Shown in pieces: positions 25,759-37,128 of a stretch of DNA of 64,000 nt. This DNA is from Desulfuromonadaceae bacterium (lineage in GTDB: Bacteria > Desulfobacterota > Desulfuromonadia > Desulfuromonadales > JAHYIW01). The notes under the pieces were generated by a model. It made no database searches and had not been told where the DNA came from. It worked only from the letters and a program-made list of their open reading frames with translations. Position numbers and translations under genes: made by a program. The DNA lies in assembly GCA_019429445.1 (NCBI GenBank), contig JAHYIW010000004.1, forward strand, positions 1 through 64,000, read 5' to 3'. Position 1 is the stretch's first letter; each line of letters begins with the position of its first letter.

Positions 25759-26214
25759 ATGCCCCGTTGGTTGACCCTCTTTCTCGCCACTAATGGCGGC
25801 CTTGGTTATGCTCCGGTCGCCTCCGGCACGATCGGCACCCTCGCCGGGCTGCCGCTCTTCTGGCTCGTTTCTTCCTGGCCCGCCTGGCTCTACGGTCTGA
25901 GCTGGCTGGCGCTCCTCTGTCTCAGTTTTGTCGTCGCGGATGCTGCCGGAAAACTCTATCAGACCGCCGATGATGGTCGGATCGTTATCGACGAACTGGT
26001 CGGCTATCTGGTCACCGTCGCTTTTCTGCCCTGCACCTGGTGGGTACTGCTCGGTGGCTTCTGCTGGTTTCGCGTCTTCGACATTTTTAAACCGTGGCCG
26101 GCCAGTTACTTCGACAAAGAGATGAAGAACGGCGTCGGCGTGGTGCTTGACGATGTGGTCGCAGGGGTCTATGGGGCGGTGGCGTTGCGGCTCTGTCTGT
26201 GGTTGTTGGTTTAA
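25759..26214 (+). CDS. pgpA: Phosphatidylglycerophosphatase A
   Basis: PgpA dephosphorylates phosphatidylglycerol phosphate to phosphatidylglycerol in the inner membrane. The 151-residue protein has the family pattern GLGYAPVASGTIGTLAGLPL near the start, a DDGRIVIDELVGYLV acidic motif near 70-84, and FRVFDIFKPWPASYFDKEMKNGVGVVLDDVVAGVYG near 103-138. I chose the ATG one base after the larC stop; longer in-frame starts lie inside larC. The length is normal. Confidence 0.92.
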   Translation: MPRWLTLFLATNGGLGYAPVASGTIGTLAGLPLFWLVSSWPAWLYGLSWLALLCLSFVVADAAGKLYQTADDGRIVIDELVGYLVTVAFLPCTWWVLLGGFCWFRVFDIFKPWPASYFDKEMKNGVGVVLDDVVAGVYGAVALRLCLWLLV

Positions 26215-26220
26215 GGTTCT

Positions 26221-26246
26221 CACCACGCAGATACAAAGGACACCAA
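26221..26246 (+). repeat. CACCACG-type intergenic repeat, partial copy
   Basis: CACCACGCAGATACAAAGGA followed by CACCAAG resembles one arm of the palindromic repeats at 42979-43077 and 48391-48473. The second arm is missing. Confidence 0.5.
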
Positions 26247-26312
26247 GCGGGTCGCTCGGTGAATATGGCTCACGCTCTTTGGCTAACCGGTTGTGTACTG
26301 AAGGAGTATTCA

Positions 26313-26435
26313 ATGGACAGGGAATGTCTGGTTGAACGCATAGAAGAATATCTCAAAGCGCTGTCACAGCTGGAAAAAGCTCTCGCCCAGCCGCAAAATC
26401 GTTTTGTTTCATGCTCGTTGTGCCCGGCGTGGTGA
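26313..26435 (+). pseudogene. Truncated nucleotidyltransferase substrate-binding (HI0074-like) relic
   Basis: A 40-codon frame with a good ribosome site (AAGGAG, 7 bases upstream). Residues 8-28 (ERIEEYLKALSQLEKALAQP) resemble the start of HI0074-type/HEPN nucleotidyltransferase-binding proteins, which continue for about 100 more residues. Here the frame breaks off after CSLCPAW. It could be a decayed toxin-antitoxin partner; alternatively a chance short frame. The cinA gene follows 28 bases later. Confidence 0.4.
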
Positions 26436-26463
26436 AAACACCTCTTGTTTTGGAATAAACATC

Positions 26464-27738
26464 ATGAACTCTCCCACTATCGCCGTTCTCACCATCGGCG
26501 ACGAACTCCTCAATGGTGAGCTCGCTGATACCAACACCCAACGGATCGCCCGCCAGCTCGGCGATGTCGGGTTGGCACTGCGTGAAGTGGCGACGGTACC
26601 TGATGACGAGGGTGCCATCGCCACGGCACTGCTGCGCCTGACGGCAGGTTACGATGCCCTGATTGTCACCGGCGGGCTCGGCCCGACGGCTGATGATCTG
26701 ACCGCGCGGGCGGCGGCAAACGCTTTCGAGCGACCGCTGACCCTGAACGATGATGCGCTACGCCGGGTGCGCGACTTTTTTGTGCGTCGCGAACGGCCGA
26801 TGCATCCGCGCAACGAAAAGCAGGCACTGCTGCCGCGCAAGAGTGAGATTATCCCGAACCCGACCGGCACCGCTCCGGGTTTTTGGTTGCAGCATAACGG
26901 GTGTCGTTGTTTCTTTCTCCCCGGCGTTCCGTCGGAAATGACGGTGATGCTGACGGCGTCGGTCCTGCCGGTGATTGAAAACGCCGTTGGTCTGCCTTTG
27001 CTGCTTAAACGGTTGCACATCTTCGGGCTCCCTGAACCGGAGGTTGAAGAACGTCTCGACACGCTGTCGTTGCCAGCGCAGGTGCGGGTGGCGTTCGGAG
27101 TTGAATATCCGCTGGTGACGATCAAGTTGAAGGCTGACGGAGCGCAGGCTGATGCGCTGGTTGCCGCCGCAGCGACGCTCCGCGTGGCGTTCGGTGAATA
27201 TCTTGTCGCTGTCGATGATGAGACCCTCCCCGGTGTGGTGGGCAAGGCGCTGGCCGCTGCCGAAAAAACTTTGGCACTGGCGGAATCATGCACGGGGGGC
27301 TTGATCGCCAAACTGCTGACCGATCTGCCCGGCGCGTCAGCTTTTTTGGAACGCGGTGCGGTAACCTACGCCAATGCGGCCAAACATCATTGGCTGGGGG
27401 TTTCGCACCGCATCCTGGAGGGTGCAGGCGCGGTCAGCGAAGCGTGCGCGCGGGACATGGCACGTGGCATTCGCCAGCAGGCGCGGACCGATCTGGGCTT
27501 GGCGGTGACCGGTATCGCCGGACCGGATGGCGGGACGGACGAGAAACCGGTCGGCACCGTTTTTATTGCCCTGGCAACGGCTGAGGGGGAGACGGTGCGA
27601 CGTTACCTGTTTCATGGCGACCGCGCGCAGGTGCGGTTGATGACTGCGATGATGGCGCTCGAATGGCTGCGACGTTATCTGTTACAGTCGGCGACCATAC
27701 TTGATGAAGCACAAGCGGGCACGGTTAATCAGGGGTGA
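26464..27738 (+). CDS. cinA: CinA-family nicotinamide-nucleotide amidase
   Basis: A 424-residue two-domain protein. The N-terminal MoaB/MogA-like domain (about 4-170) has IGDELLNGELADTNT and VTGGLGPTADDLT; the C-terminal PncC domain (about 260-415) has LALAESCTGGLIAKLLTDLPGAS and TGIAGPDGGTDEKPVGTV, the NMN deamidase active region. It salvages NMN made by NAD-dependent DNA ligase. I chose the ATG at 26464, because the in-frame extension to 26404 has no similarity to CinA. It overlaps thpR by 4 bases and leads to recA, an arrangement common in bacteria. Confidence 0.94.
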   Translation: MNSPTIAVLTIGDELLNGELADTNTQRIARQLGDVGLALREVATVPDDEGAIATALLRLTAGYDALIVTGGLGPTADDLTARAAANAFERPLTLNDDALRRVRDFFVRRERPMHPRNEKQALLPRKSEIIPNPTGTAPGFWLQHNGCRCFFLPGVPSEMTVMLTASVLPVIENAVGLPLLLKRLHIFGLPEPEVEERLDTLSLPAQVRVAFGVEYPLVTIKLKADGAQADALVAAAATLRVAFGEYLVAVDDETLPGVVGKALAAAEKTLALAESCTGGLIAKLLTDLPGASAFLERGAVTYANAAKHHWLGVSHRILEGAGAVSEACARDMARGIRQQARTDLGLAVTGIAGPDGGTDEKPVGTVFIALATAEGETVRRYLFHGDRAQVRLMTAMMALEWLRRYLLQSATILDEAQAGTVNQG

Positions 27739-28325
27739 GCGCCGCCGCAGTCGATCGTGCGGACGTAACGCTGGTCAGGTGTTTTGTCGCGCTGCCGGTG
27801 CCGGAGCACGTCCGTAACGCACTTGCGGATATCCAGCGACGACTGGCGGGGCATTTCCCGCAGGCACGCTGGACGCGCCCGGAAACCTTGCACCTGACCT
27901 TATGCTTTTTCGGCGATCAACCGGAAGAAGCACTTGATAAAATAGCCGCAATCATGCTATCGGTAAGTGCCCGGTTCGCCCCGTTCGCGGTGCGTGCGAC
28001 CGGAATCGGGGCCTTTCCGCGCGAGCGCTGGGCACGGGGATTCTGGCTCGGGCTGGAGGCGTCACCAGCGTTGCTTGACTTGCAGCGTACGTTGCTGGCC
28101 GGGTGGCGGCAAGCCGGGCTCGTCTCCGCCTCCGGCACCTTCTCTTTGCACCTGACCCTGGGCCGGTTGCGTCATCCGCAACCAGTGGCCGCAGAGTTCT
28201 TCGCTTCATCCGCAAGCACTGCCGTGGTGAGTTGGCAGGTGAAGCGGCTGGTGTTATACGAAAGTCGACTGCAAACAACCGGAGCGGAACATCTTTCGCG
28301 CCGGGTCGCGTTGCTTGGCGGTTAA
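27735..28325 (+). CDS. thpR: RNA 2',3'-cyclic phosphodiesterase
   Basis: A 2H phosphoesterase that opens 2',3'-cyclic phosphate ends of RNA. The 196-residue protein has both catalytic motifs, HLTLCFFG near 53-60 and HLTLGRL near 138-144. It starts at a GTG overlapping the cinA stop. The length is normal for LigT/ThpR. The stop is 70 bases before recA, so co-transcription with recA is likely. Confidence 0.9.
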   Translation: MSAAAVDRADVTLVRCFVALPVPEHVRNALADIQRRLAGHFPQARWTRPETLHLTLCFFGDQPEEALDKIAAIMLSVSARFAPFAVRATGIGAFPRERWARGFWLGLEASPALLDLQRTLLAGWRQAGLVSASGTFSLHLTLGRLRHPQPVAAEFFASSASTAVVSWQVKRLVLYESRLQTTGAEHLSRRVALLGG

Positions 28326-28395
28326 CGGGGGGCATCCGCAGAGCAGGCACCTGCATCGAACGGTTTTTTTCTTCCCCTGTGGAGGTTAGTGAAAA

Positions 28396-29421
28396 ATGAG
28401 TGATCAGAATCGGGATCGGGCCATTGATCTGGCGATGTCGCAGATTGAAAAGCAGTTTGGTAAAGGCAGTATCATGCGCCTCGGCGAAGGCCATGTCGTG
28501 CCGGATATCGAGGTTATTTCAACCGGAGCACTGAGCCTCGACCTGGCGTTGGGGGTTGGCGGCGTGCCGCGCGGGCGGATCATCGAAATCTACGGCCCTG
28601 AATCGTCCGGAAAAACAACGTTGGCGTTGCATATCGTCGCCGAGGCGCAAAAGAAGGGGGGGATTGCCGCCTTTGTCGATGCCGAGCATGCGCTCGATAT
28701 CGGTTACGCCAAACGTCTTGGCGTGAGGACCGACGATCTGCTCGTTTCGCAACCTGATACCGGTGAGCAGGCGCTGGAAATTACCGAAACCCTGATTCGC
28801 AGCGGGGCGATCGACGTGCTGGTCGTCGATTCGGTCGCCGCGCTGGTTCCCCGTGCCGAAATTGAAGGTGAAATGGGAGATTCACACATGGGGTTACAGG
28901 CGCGGTTAATGTCGCAGGCGCTGCGCAAGCTGACCGGAACGATCAGCAAGTCGAACTGTAGCCTGATTTTCATCAACCAGATTCGCATGAAGATCGGCGT
29001 GATGTTCGGCAACCCCGAGACCACGACCGGTGGCAATGCACTCAAATTCTATGCGTCGGTGCGCATGGATATTCGCCGCATCGCTGCACTCAAGCAAGGG
29101 CAGGACGTGGTTGGCGGACGGACGCGGGTCAAGATCGTCAAAAACAAGGTTGCGCCGCCGTTCAAGGAAGCGGAATTCGACATCATGTACGGTACCGGCA
29201 TCTCCCGCGAGGGGGATATGCTCGATATCGGCGTCGAACAGGGGATCGTTGAAAAGAGCGGGGCCTGGTTCTCCTTTGACGGCGACCGGATCGGTCAGGG
29301 GCGCGAAAACTCGAAACAATTTTTACTTGAAAACCCTGCCATTGCTACGGCCATTGAAAAGAAAATTGTCGCCAAGCTAAGTCTCGTGTCGGTAGAGCCA
29401 AGTGATGAGGGAGCAACTTGA
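28396..29421 (+). CDS. recA: Recombinase RecA
   Basis: RecA forms filaments on single-stranded DNA for strand exchange and SOS induction. The 341-residue protein carries Walker [10 protein letters not shown] at 67-75, [15 protein letters not shown], the L1 loop region [25 protein letters not shown], the L2 region [32 protein letters not shown], and a short acidic C-terminus. It has a clear GGAGG upstream. I see no obvious LexA box in the 70-base gap, so SOS control may act further upstream. Confidence 0.98.
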   Translation: MSDQNRDRAIDLAMSQIEKQFGKGSIMRLGEGHVVPDIEVISTGALSLDLALGVGGVPRGRIIEIYGPESSGKTTLALHIVAEAQKKGGIAAFVDAEHALDIGYAKRLGVRTDDLLVSQPDTGEQALEITETLIRSGAIDVLVVDSVAALVPRAEIEGEMGDSHMGLQARLMSQALRKLTGTISKSNCSLIFINQIRMKIGVMFGNPETTTGGNALKFYASVRMDIRRIAALKQGQDVVGGRTRVKIVKNKVAPPFKEAEFDIMYGTGISREGDMLDIGVEQGIVEKSGAWFSFDGDRIGQGRENSKQFLLENPAIATAIEKKIVAKLSLVSVEPSDEGAT

Positions 29422-30569
29422 TGGAACTGAACGATATTCTGGGGATTGCACTTAAATCCCGCGCCTCCGATATCCACCTGAAAGCCGGTCTGCCACCGGT
29501 GTACCGGATTGACGGCGCCTTGCGGCCATTGCCGAAAGCTCCGCGTCTCGATGGGACGCAGATGATGAAGATGGCTGACCAGATCATGAACGACAAGCAG
29601 CGGATGCTGTTTCAGGAAATTCACGAGGTCGATCTGGCCTACGGGGTTCCCGGTCTCGGGCGTTTTCGCGCCAACGTCTTTTCGCAGCGGGGAACGGTAT
29701 CGATGGTTTTCCGCGCGATTCCATTCGATATCCTTGGTGTCGATGACCTGAACCTGCCGCCGGTGATCAAGAAAATCGCCAACGAGCAGCGTGGCCTGAT
29801 TCTGGTCACCGGAGCGACCGGTTCCGGAAAGTCAACCACCCTGGCGGCGATGATCGATTATATCAATGCCAACCGCACCTCGCATATTGTGACCATTGAA
29901 GATCCGATCGAATACTTGCATCGTGACAAAAAAAGTATTATTAATCAGCGCGAACTCGGGATTGATACGGAAAGTTATGCCGGGGCACTCAGAAGCGCGT
30001 TGCGTCAGGATCCAGATGTTATTCTGGTCGGCGAGATGCGCGATATGGAGACGATTGAAACCGCGATGCACGCGGCTGAAACCGGGCATCTGGTCCTGTC
30101 GACACTGCACACGATCGATGCCACCGAAACGATCAACCGGATCGTTTCAGTCTTTCCGCCGCACCATCAGCAGCAGATTCGCGGCGAGATTGCCGGGGTC
30201 ATTCGCGGCATTATCTCCCAACGACTGGTACCGCGCGCCGACGGCAAGGGACGGGTGCCGGCCGTTGAAGTTATGATTTCGACCGCGCGCACCCGGGAGC
30301 TGATCGAGAGCAAGGAAAGAACCCGTCAGATCAAGGATGCCATGCAGCAGGGCTACGAGACCTACGGGATGCAAACCTTCGATCAGTCGCTGCTGTTGCT
30401 GTTCAAACGGCAATTCATCACTTTTGAAGAGGCGATGCGGCAGAGTTCCAACCCGGATGATTTCAAACTGAAGGTTTCCGGTATCTCGTCGACTTCCGAC
30501 CAGTCGTGGGATGCGTTTGAGGGGGAAAAGGCGGACGCTGATGGCAGCGCAACGGTCGAGCGCTTCTGA
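29421..30569 (+). CDS. pilT: Twitching-motility ATPase PilT
   Basis: PilT powers retraction of type IV pili. The 382-residue protein has Walker A GATGSGKST at 131-139, the Asp box (IVTIEDPIEYLH), Walker B ILVGEMRDMETIE, and the His box GHLVLSTLHT. The ATG at 29421 overlaps the recA stop by one base; an in-frame TTG lies one codon earlier. No other pilus gene is in the window. Position between recA and alaS is as I recall from Geobacter. Confidence 0.94.
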   Translation: MELNDILGIALKSRASDIHLKAGLPPVYRIDGALRPLPKAPRLDGTQMMKMADQIMNDKQRMLFQEIHEVDLAYGVPGLGRFRANVFSQRGTVSMVFRAIPFDILGVDDLNLPPVIKKIANEQRGLILVTGATGSGKSTTLAAMIDYINANRTSHIVTIEDPIEYLHRDKKSIINQRELGIDTESYAGALRSALRQDPDVILVGEMRDMETIETAMHAAETGHLVLSTLHTIDATETINRIVSVFPPHHQQQIRGEIAGVIRGIISQRLVPRADGKGRVPAVEVMISTARTRELIESKERTRQIKDAMQQGYETYGMQTFDQSLLLLFKRQFITFEEAMRQSSNPDDFKLKVSGISSTSDQSWDAFEGEKADADGSATVERF

Positions 30570-31011
30570 TGCGCTGAGCACTGCGTTACGCCTGCTGACC
30601 GTGCGTGATCGCAGTGAGTCGGAGTTGCTCCGGCGGCTGCGAGAGAAGAAGTTTCCCGACGATGAGATCGCGGCGGCGCTGGAGCGTTGTCGCGATTTCG
30701 GTTATCTTGACGATCGTCATTTCGCCCTGAACCGGGCGCGGATGCTGCTGCGCGAGGGACGAGCGGTCGGTAGTCGGCTGGGGTGGGAGTTGCGACGTGG
30801 CGGGGTAGCGGACGAATTGATTGATCTGGCCATGACCGCCGCCACCGCTGAGTATCCCCCGCTTGACGTGCTGCGCGAGCTGCTTGAACGGCGTTATCCA
30901 CATTATGACCACCACCTTGCTGATGACCGTAAGCGGCGGCGGGTGATCCAGTTTTTTCAACGCCGGGGGTTTGCTCTCGGTGACATTTTGTCGGTACTGC
31001 AAAAGGGGTAG
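30541..31011 (+). CDS. recX: RecA regulator RecX
   Basis: RecX binds RecA filaments and limits their activity. The 156-residue protein has three tandem three-helix repeats ([46 protein letters not shown], then [23 protein letters not shown], then the [27 protein letters not shown] part). The ATG at 30541 lies within the last codons of pilT. The gene is separated from recA by pilT, which is unusual relative to the recA-recX pairs of many bacteria. Confidence 0.88.
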   Translation: MAAQRSSASDALSTALRLLTVRDRSESELLRRLREKKFPDDEIAAALERCRDFGYLDDRHFALNRARMLLREGRAVGSRLGWELRRGGVADELIDLAMTAATAEYPPLDVLRELLERRYPHYDHHLADDRKRRRVIQFFQRRGFALGDILSVLQKG

Positions 31012-31018
31012 ATGGACG

Positions 31019-33682
31019 ATGACAACCGCCACCACAAAGATGACTGCCAAGGAAATCCGTCAACGCTTTCTCGATTATTTCTCCCGGCACGGGCACACCG
31101 TGGTCGAATCTTCGTCGTTGATTCCGCATAACGATCCGACCTTGCTCTTTACCAACGCGGGGATGAATCAGTTCAAGGACTGTTTTCTCGGTCAGGAAAA
31201 GCGCGATTATCTACGTGCCGTGTCATCGCAAAAATGTGTTCGCGCCGGTGGCAAGCATAACGATCTGGAGAATGTCGGGCGGACCGCCCGTCATCATACC
31301 TTCTTTGAAATGCTCGGTAATTTTTCTTTCGGGGATTACTTCAAAAAAGAAGCTATTGCCTACGCCTGGGAATTTCTCACCGTTGATCTCGGTCTTGATA
31401 AAAATCGTCTCTACGTGACCGTCTATACCGATGATGACGAGGCTGCCGATCTCTGGCACACGCAGGAAGGGGTTCCGCGCGAGCGCATCTTCCGCTTTGA
31501 GGATGATAACTTCTGGGCAATGGGAGATACCGGGCCGTGTGGACCATGCAGCGAGATTTTCTGGGACAATGGCCCTGCAATGGCGTGCGCTGATCCGCAA
31601 TGTAATGTCGGCTGCGATTGTGACCGTTACATGGAGATCTGGAACAATGTTTTCATGCAGTTCAATCGCCAGGCGGACGGCACCCTGGAACCGTTGCCGA
31701 ACCCGGCGGTCGACACCGGGATGGGGCTGGAGCGGATCACCACCGTCATGCAGGGGGTGCAGTCGAACTACGACACGGATCTGTTGCAGGGGATCATCCG
31801 CCATATCGTCAGGCTGGTCGGCAAGAGCTACGGTGACAACGACAAAGACGATGTCTCGTTGCGGGTGATTGCCGATCACATCCGCGCGATGACCTTTTTG
31901 ATCGCCGACGGGGCGCTGCCGAGCAACGAAGGGCGTGGCTATGTTTTGCGGCGCATCATGCGTCGGGCGGCGCGTCATGCCAAGATGCTTGGTGCTTCTG
32001 ATCCAGTCCTCTTTCAGGTGGTCGATGCGGTCAAGGAGCTGATGGGGGAAGCCTATCCCGAGCTGATTGCGCGCGAAAGTTTTATTAAAAAAGTGATTCG
32101 CGCCGAAGAAGAGCGCTTCATGGAGACGCTCGATAATGGTCTGCGGATTCTGCACGAAGAAGTCGAGAAGCTCAAGCGCACTGGCGGGGCGCAGATCCCC
32201 GGTCCGGTGCTGTTTAAACTCTACGACACCTATGGTTTCCCGACCGATCTGACGGCTGATATTGTCCGCCAGGAAGGGCTCGGCATCGACGCCGCGGGAT
32301 TTGCCAGCTGCATGGCCGAGCAACGCGCCAAAGCACGGGAAAACTGGAAAGGTTCGGGCGAAGAGGCGGTTTCGGCGATCTATCACCAGCTCCACGAAGC
32401 GGGGATCAACAGCGAGTTTGTCGGCTATCGCGAGCTGACCGGGTTTGGTAATGTGCTGGCGATACTCAAGGATGGCCAGCAGGTCAGTGTGGCGGAAGAG
32501 GGTGACAGGGTTGAAATTGTCACCTCACTGACTCCCTTTTATGGTGAGTCCGGCGGACAGACGGGTGATCGCGGGACGCTGGCCACGGAACGCGGCGAGG
32601 TGCGGATTGACACGACCCGCCGTCCGCTCCCCGAGTTGATTATCCACGTCGGCGAAATCGTTTCCGGTGCTGTGCAGCAGGGCGAAAGTGCCGAGCTTGC
32701 CGTTGACCGCGAGGTACGCCAGGCAACCTGCCTCAATCACACCGCGACCCACATCCTCCAGGCGGTGCTGGTCGACGTTCTGGGCGACCATGTCAAACAG
32801 GCCGGTTCCCTGGTTACGCCGGAACGGTTGCGTTTCGATTTTACCCACTTTTCTGCCATGACCGCGGCAGAAATTGCTCGGGTCGAACAGGAGGTTAACC
32901 GCCGCATTCGTGAAAACGGCACCGTTGACGTGCGAGAAATGTCGCAGGAAGACGCACTGGCCGCTGGAGCGACGGCGCTCTTTGGTGAAAAATACGGGGA
33001 TAGTGTCCGCGTGGTGCGCACCGGTGATTTCAGTATGGAACTCTGTGGCGGCACACATACGTCCGCTGCCGGAGATATCGGCCTGTTCCGCATTGTGCAG
33101 GAAACCGGCATCGCCGCCGGAGTACGGCGGATCGAGGCGTTGACCGGTGGCGCTGCTCTTGACTATGTCAATCGTCGCGACGCAATGTTGCGCGACGTCG
33201 CCGCGCTGGTCAAGAGTGATGTCGGGCAGCTGGAATCGCGTTTACGCAAGATGCTGGAGCATCAGAAAGAGCTGGAGCGCGATATCGACCATCTGCAGAC
33301 GCAACTCAATGTCGGAAAATCGGCGGAACTGCTGGAGCAGATGCAGGATGTCGCCGGGATCAAGGTGTTGGCGGTCAAGGTCGATGAGATGGACGGCAAG
33401 GCGTTGCGGGAGTTCTCCGACCGGCTGCGCGAACGGGTTCCCTCGGGGGTAATCGTCGTTGGTTGCGTCTTTGCAGGGAAGGTGAATCTGCTTGTCGCGG
33501 TGAGCAAGGATCTGGTCGGGCAGCTTCACGCCGGCAATCTGATCAAGGAACTCGCCGCACTGGTCGGTGGCAAGGGGGGGGGACGCCCCGACCTGGCCCA
33601 GGCGGGGGGGAGTGAGCCGGATAAATTACCGGCAGCGCTCGCGGCAGTGACGCAGCTGGTTGAGGGGTTGGTGAAGGGCTGA
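31019..33682 (+). CDS. alaS: Alanyl-tRNA synthetase
   Basis: Charges tRNA-Ala. About 887 residues, full length: catalytic domain at the N-terminus ([44 protein letters not shown]), editing domain with the HTATH Zn motif near 574-578 and CGGTH near 676-680, and a C-terminal coiled/DHHA1 region for oligomerisation. A cysteine cluster [12 protein letters not shown] (about 180-192) in the catalytic part matches the extra Cys region seen in many AlaRS. I chose the ATG at 31019; upstream in-frame starts lie inside recX. Confidence 0.97.
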   Translation: MTTATTKMTAKEIRQRFLDYFSRHGHTVVESSSLIPHNDPTLLFTNAGMNQFKDCFLGQEKRDYLRAVSSQKCVRAGGKHNDLENVGRTARHHTFFEMLGNFSFGDYFKKEAIAYAWEFLTVDLGLDKNRLYVTVYTDDDEAADLWHTQEGVPRERIFRFEDDNFWAMGDTGPCGPCSEIFWDNGPAMACADPQCNVGCDCDRYMEIWNNVFMQFNRQADGTLEPLPNPAVDTGMGLERITTVMQGVQSNYDTDLLQGIIRHIVRLVGKSYGDNDKDDVSLRVIADHIRAMTFLIADGALPSNEGRGYVLRRIMRRAARHAKMLGASDPVLFQVVDAVKELMGEAYPELIARESFIKKVIRAEEERFMETLDNGLRILHEEVEKLKRTGGAQIPGPVLFKLYDTYGFPTDLTADIVRQEGLGIDAAGFASCMAEQRAKARENWKGSGEEAVSAIYHQLHEAGINSEFVGYRELTGFGNVLAILKDGQQVSVAEEGDRVEIVTSLTPFYGESGGQTGDRGTLATERGEVRIDTTRRPLPELIIHVGEIVSGAVQQGESAELAVDREVRQATCLNHTATHILQAVLVDVLGDHVKQAGSLVTPERLRFDFTHFSAMTAAEIARVEQEVNRRIRENGTVDVREMSQEDALAAGATALFGEKYGDSVRVVRTGDFSMELCGGTHTSAAGDIGLFRIVQETGIAAGVRRIEALTGGAALDYVNRRDAMLRDVAALVKSDVGQLESRLRKMLEHQKELERDIDHLQTQLNVGKSAELLEQMQDVAGIKVLAVKVDEMDGKALREFSDRLRERVPSGVIVVGCVFAGKVNLLVAVSKDLVGQLHAGNLIKELAALVGGKGGGRPDLAQAGGSEPDKLPAALAAVTQLVEGLVKG

Positions 33683-33761
33683 TTCTCTGTCATAACGCGG
33701 GTAGCGCCGTGAGAACTCTATCCCGGCGCCCCCCGTCTTCAGCGCGGGACTCCTGCTCGGA

Positions 33762-36374
33762 TTACTGACGCTCTGTAACAATCTCTAATTTTCCATTGTC
33801 GACCTCGACAATGATCTCCGCACCGTCGGCAATCTCTCCGCTGATAAGTTTGCGACCGATGGCCGTTTCCAGATTATGTTGCAAGTACCGTTTCAACGGC
33901 CTGGCTCCGTAGACCGGATCGTAGGCAGCATCAGCGATGAAGCGCTTGGCCGCGTCACTGATGGTGAGAGCGATGTTGCGCTCGGTGAGACGCGCACGCA
34001 GTTCGTTGATCAGCAGTTCGATGATCGCGGCGATCTCGTCCTTGTGCAGCGGCTTGAAGAGCACGGTATCATCGACCCGGTTGAGAAATTCAGGGCGGAA
34101 ATGCCGCCGTAACTCAGCCATCACCGCCGTGCGCGCGTCGTCGGATATCTCTCCCTGGGCATTGATCCCCTCCAGCAGAAACCCCGAGCCGATGTTGCTG
34201 GTCATGATGATCACGGTGTTCTTGAAATCGACGGTGCGCCCCTGTGAATCGGTGACGCGACCGTCATCGAGAATCTGCAACAGGGTATTGAAGACATCGG
34301 GATGCGCTTTTTCAATTTCGTCAAAGAGGATGACGCTGTACGGTTTGCGGCGCACCGCTTCGGTGAGTTGCCCCCCCTCGTCATAACCGACATACCCCGG
34401 CGGAGCACCGATCAGGCGGCTGACGCTGTGCCGTTCCATATATTCCGACATGTCGATCCGCACCATGTTCTCCGCGCTGTCGAAGAGGGTTGCGGCAAGC
34501 GTGCGCGCGAGTTCGGTTTTGCCGACGCCGGTCGGACCGAGAAAGATAAAGGAGCCGATCGGGCGCTGGGGATCCTTGATGCCACTGCGGGCACGAATCA
34601 CTGCGTCGGTGACCAGCTGCACCGCTTCGTCCTGGCCGATGACGCGTTGATGGAGGATCGTGTCAAGTTTGAGCAGCTTTTCCTTTTCCCCCTCGACCAG
34701 CCGACTGACCGGGATCCCGGTCCAGCGCGAGACGATGTCAGCAATCTCTTCCTCCGTGACTTCTTCACGTAAAAGCTGTTTGTAGCTGGTATCGACAGAG
34801 GTTGCGGCTTCCGCTTCACCCAGTTTGCGTTCCAGCTCGGGCAGCTTGCCGTGTTTCAGTTCCGCAGCCAGATTGAGGTCGTAGTTACGTTCCGCCACCG
34901 CTATTTTCTGACGGGTTTTTTCAATCTCTTCGCGCAGCTCCTGAAGCTTTTTGATCGCGTTTTTTTCGTTGCTCCATTGGGTGGTCAGGGTAGCGGACTG
35001 ATCTTTGAGGTCGGCGAGTTCGCGTCTGAGGATTTCAAGGCGTTTTTTACTCGCCGCATCTTTCTCTTTTTTCAGCGCCGCCTCTTCGATTTCCAGCTGC
35101 ATCACCCGGCGCGTGATCGCGTCAAGTTCGGCGGGGAGGGAGTCGATCTCGGTGCGGATGGTGGCGCAGGCTTCGTCGATCAGGTCGATTGCCTTGTCGG
35201 GCAGAAAGCGGTCGGAGATATAGCGGTGACTGAGGACCGCAGCGGCGACCAGGGCGTTGTCCTGAATGCGCACCCCATGATAGACCTCGAAACGCTCCTT
35301 GAGCCCGCGCAGGATACTGATACTCTCCTCGACCGTCGGCTGGTCGATCAGGATCGGCTGAAAGCGGCGCTCCAGCGCCGGATCCTTTTCGATATATTTG
35401 CGGTATTCATCGAGGGTCGTGGCACCGATGCAGTGGAGTTCCCCGCGTGCCAGCATCGGCTTGAGCATGTTCCCGGCGTCCATCGCCCCTTCGGTCTTGC
35501 CGGCGCCGACGATAGTGTGCAGCTCATCGATGAAGAGCAGGATACGGCCACTGCTTTCGCGGATTTCGTTGAGCACCGCCTTGAGGCGTTCCTCGAACTC
35601 GCCGCGATACTTGGCGCCGGCGATCAGCGCGCCCATGTCGAGGGCAAAAACGGTTTTCTCCTTGAGCCCCTCCGGGACATCGCCGCGCACGATGCGGTGC
35701 GCCAGCCCTTCGGCGATAGCGGTTTTGCCGACCCCCGGTTCGCCGATCAGCACCGGGTTGTTTTTGGTCTTGCGCGAGAGGATGCGGATCGTGCGGCGGA
35801 TTTCTTCATCACGACCGATAACCGGATCGAGTCGTCCTTTCTTGACTTCCTCGACCAGGTCGCGACCGTATTTCAGCAGCGCTTCGTAGGTGCTTTCCGG
35901 GTCGGCACTGGTGATGCGTTGATGACCACGAATCTCCTTGAGGATGCCGAGTAGACGGGTCCGATCGATATTGAACTGGCTGAGGATGCGCCCGGCGGCG
36001 GTGCCCTTTCCTTCCTTCAAGAAACACAGGAGCAGGTGCTCGACACTGACGTATTCGTCTTGCAGACTTTTCGCTTCGCTTTCGGCCTCCACCAGCAGGC
36101 GGTTAAGCCGCTGGGTGACGTAGATTTTCCCCGCTTCCATGCCGGGGCCGGAGGCCGAAGGGCGGGAACGCAGTTCCTGCTCGACGGCGTTGCGAACCGA
36201 GTCAAGCGGAATGCCCATCTTTTCGAGGATGCGTGGGACCAAGCCATCGTCCTGATGAAGCAACGCATGCAGCAAATGCTCCCCGTCAACCTCGACATGG
36301 CCGAACTTGACCGCCGTATTTTGAGCCTGACTGAATGCTTCCTGGGTTTTTTGGGTCAATCTGTTCGGGTCCAC
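33762..36374 (-). CDS. clpB: ATP-dependent chaperone ClpB
   Basis: ClpB extracts and refolds aggregated proteins with DnaK. About 870 residues: the N-domain (1-140), AAA-1 with Walker A GEPGVGKT at 211-218, the long coiled-coil M domain (about 400-530), AAA-2 with [10 protein letters not shown] near 598-607, and the [25 protein letters not shown] block. I chose the GTG at 36374 ([13 protein letters not shown]) behind GGAGG; the in-frame upstream extension to 36422 is not typical. No heat-shock promoter is clear; a TATACT-like -10 lies about 60 bases upstream. It is convergent with alaS. Confidence 0.95.
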   Translation of the reverse strand: MDPNRLTQKTQEAFSQAQNTAVKFGHVEVDGEHLLHALLHQDDGLVPRILEKMGIPLDSVRNAVEQELRSRPSASGPGMEAGKIYVTQRLNRLLVEAESEAKSLQDEYVSVEHLLLCFLKEGKGTAAGRILSQFNIDRTRLLGILKEIRGHQRITSADPESTYEALLKYGRDLVEEVKKGRLDPVIGRDEEIRRTIRILSRKTKNNPVLIGEPGVGKTAIAEGLAHRIVRGDVPEGLKEKTVFALDMGALIAGAKYRGEFEERLKAVLNEIRESSGRILLFIDELHTIVGAGKTEGAMDAGNMLKPMLARGELHCIGATTLDEYRKYIEKDPALERRFQPILIDQPTVEESISILRGLKERFEVYHGVRIQDNALVAAAVLSHRYISDRFLPDKAIDLIDEACATIRTEIDSLPAELDAITRRVMQLEIEEAALKKEKDAASKKRLEILRRELADLKDQSATLTTQWSNEKNAIKKLQELREEIEKTRQKIAVAERNYDLNLAAELKHGKLPELERKLGEAEAATSVDTSYKQLLREEVTEEEIADIVSRWTGIPVSRLVEGEKEKLLKLDTILHQRVIGQDEAVQLVTDAVIRARSGIKDPQRPIGSFIFLGPTGVGKTELARTLAATLFDSAENMVRIDMSEYMERHSVSRLIGAPPGYVGYDEGGQLTEAVRRKPYSVILFDEIEKAHPDVFNTLLQILDDGRVTDSQGRTVDFKNTVIIMTSNIGSGFLLEGINAQGEISDDARTAVMAELRRHFRPEFLNRVDDTVLFKPLHKDEIAAIIELLINELRARLTERNIALTISDAAKRFIADAAYDPVYGARPLKRYLQHNLETAIGRKLISGEIADGAEIIVEVDNGKLEIVTERQ

Positions 36375-36651
36375 GTGGCCTCCGCAATGAGCATGGTTAC
36401 GATGTGTGTCACGACATTCCACAAGTATACTGCCATTTTTCCAAATGACAGTTCTTGCCGGTCATCAAAAAGTAGTGATCGTCGATGAGCTTGTCAAGGG
36501 CGCTTATTGGAGCGTTATCTGTTGGTTGAGATATGAAAATCTAACCGAGAATGGATAAATGTCAAAATATCAAGAATGTTCCCTTGGACGTTATGAGTTG
36601 CGATTACATTCAACTTGTCAACTTGGAAGCCAGACCCCGTTGACTTATTGT
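36375..36651. other. Gene-free stretch upstream of clpB
   Basis: About 280 bases that hold the clpB upstream region and then sequence with no convincing gene or RNA. The palindrome-rich repeat block starts at 36652. Confidence 0.4.
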
Positions 36652-36938
36652 GGGGCCCCGTTGGCGTTGAAAATTGTTATAGCCGGGTTTCATGGCGGCT
36701 TCAATTCAGCACTCCCCGTTCACTACGAAGACGCCGACCGGCACGGGGCGAAAAGAACAGCCCCGTTAGACGCGGCAGATGCGCACCGACCGCGTCCCTC
36801 GTACACAGTTTCTTGAATTCCTCCCCCTGCGAATTCGACATGCTCCATGTAATGGCAGGCCCTTTTCTGCTTACTCTTTTGGGCCAGCAAAAGAGTGAGG
36901 CGGCAGCGGGCCGCGACCCGCGAAGTTGCTTTTCGATT
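36652..36938. repeat. 287-bp direct repeat, copy 1
   Basis: Begins GGGGCCCCGTTGGCG and ends near AAGTTGCTTTTCGATT. It contains inverted motifs such as ACTCTTTTG-ggccag-CAAAAGAGT. The same unit recurs at 37129-37415 in the same direction with a more divergent middle third. Short frames in it have no ribosome sites and are repeated with the DNA, so they are probably not genes. Confidence 0.7.
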
Positions 36939-37128
36939 CAGTAGAAGATTGAAACAAAAACCGGCGGGTTTCGTCCCGCCAGCCGACATCCTTTTGCCCG
37001 GCAGCAAAAGGATGCAAAAGTGCCTGCGCTCGCAGCGGGCATGGTGGTCGCGTATCGCTGTGATTTTAAGCAGGGGAAAATGAATGTCCAGATTTTACGG
37101 GTCTGCACCGGGACGGGGCCTTTCTTAA

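Noticed and set aside
34851-35954. 367-codon plus-strand frame inside clpB
   Set aside because: Antisense to clpB; a product of codon bias in the real gene.
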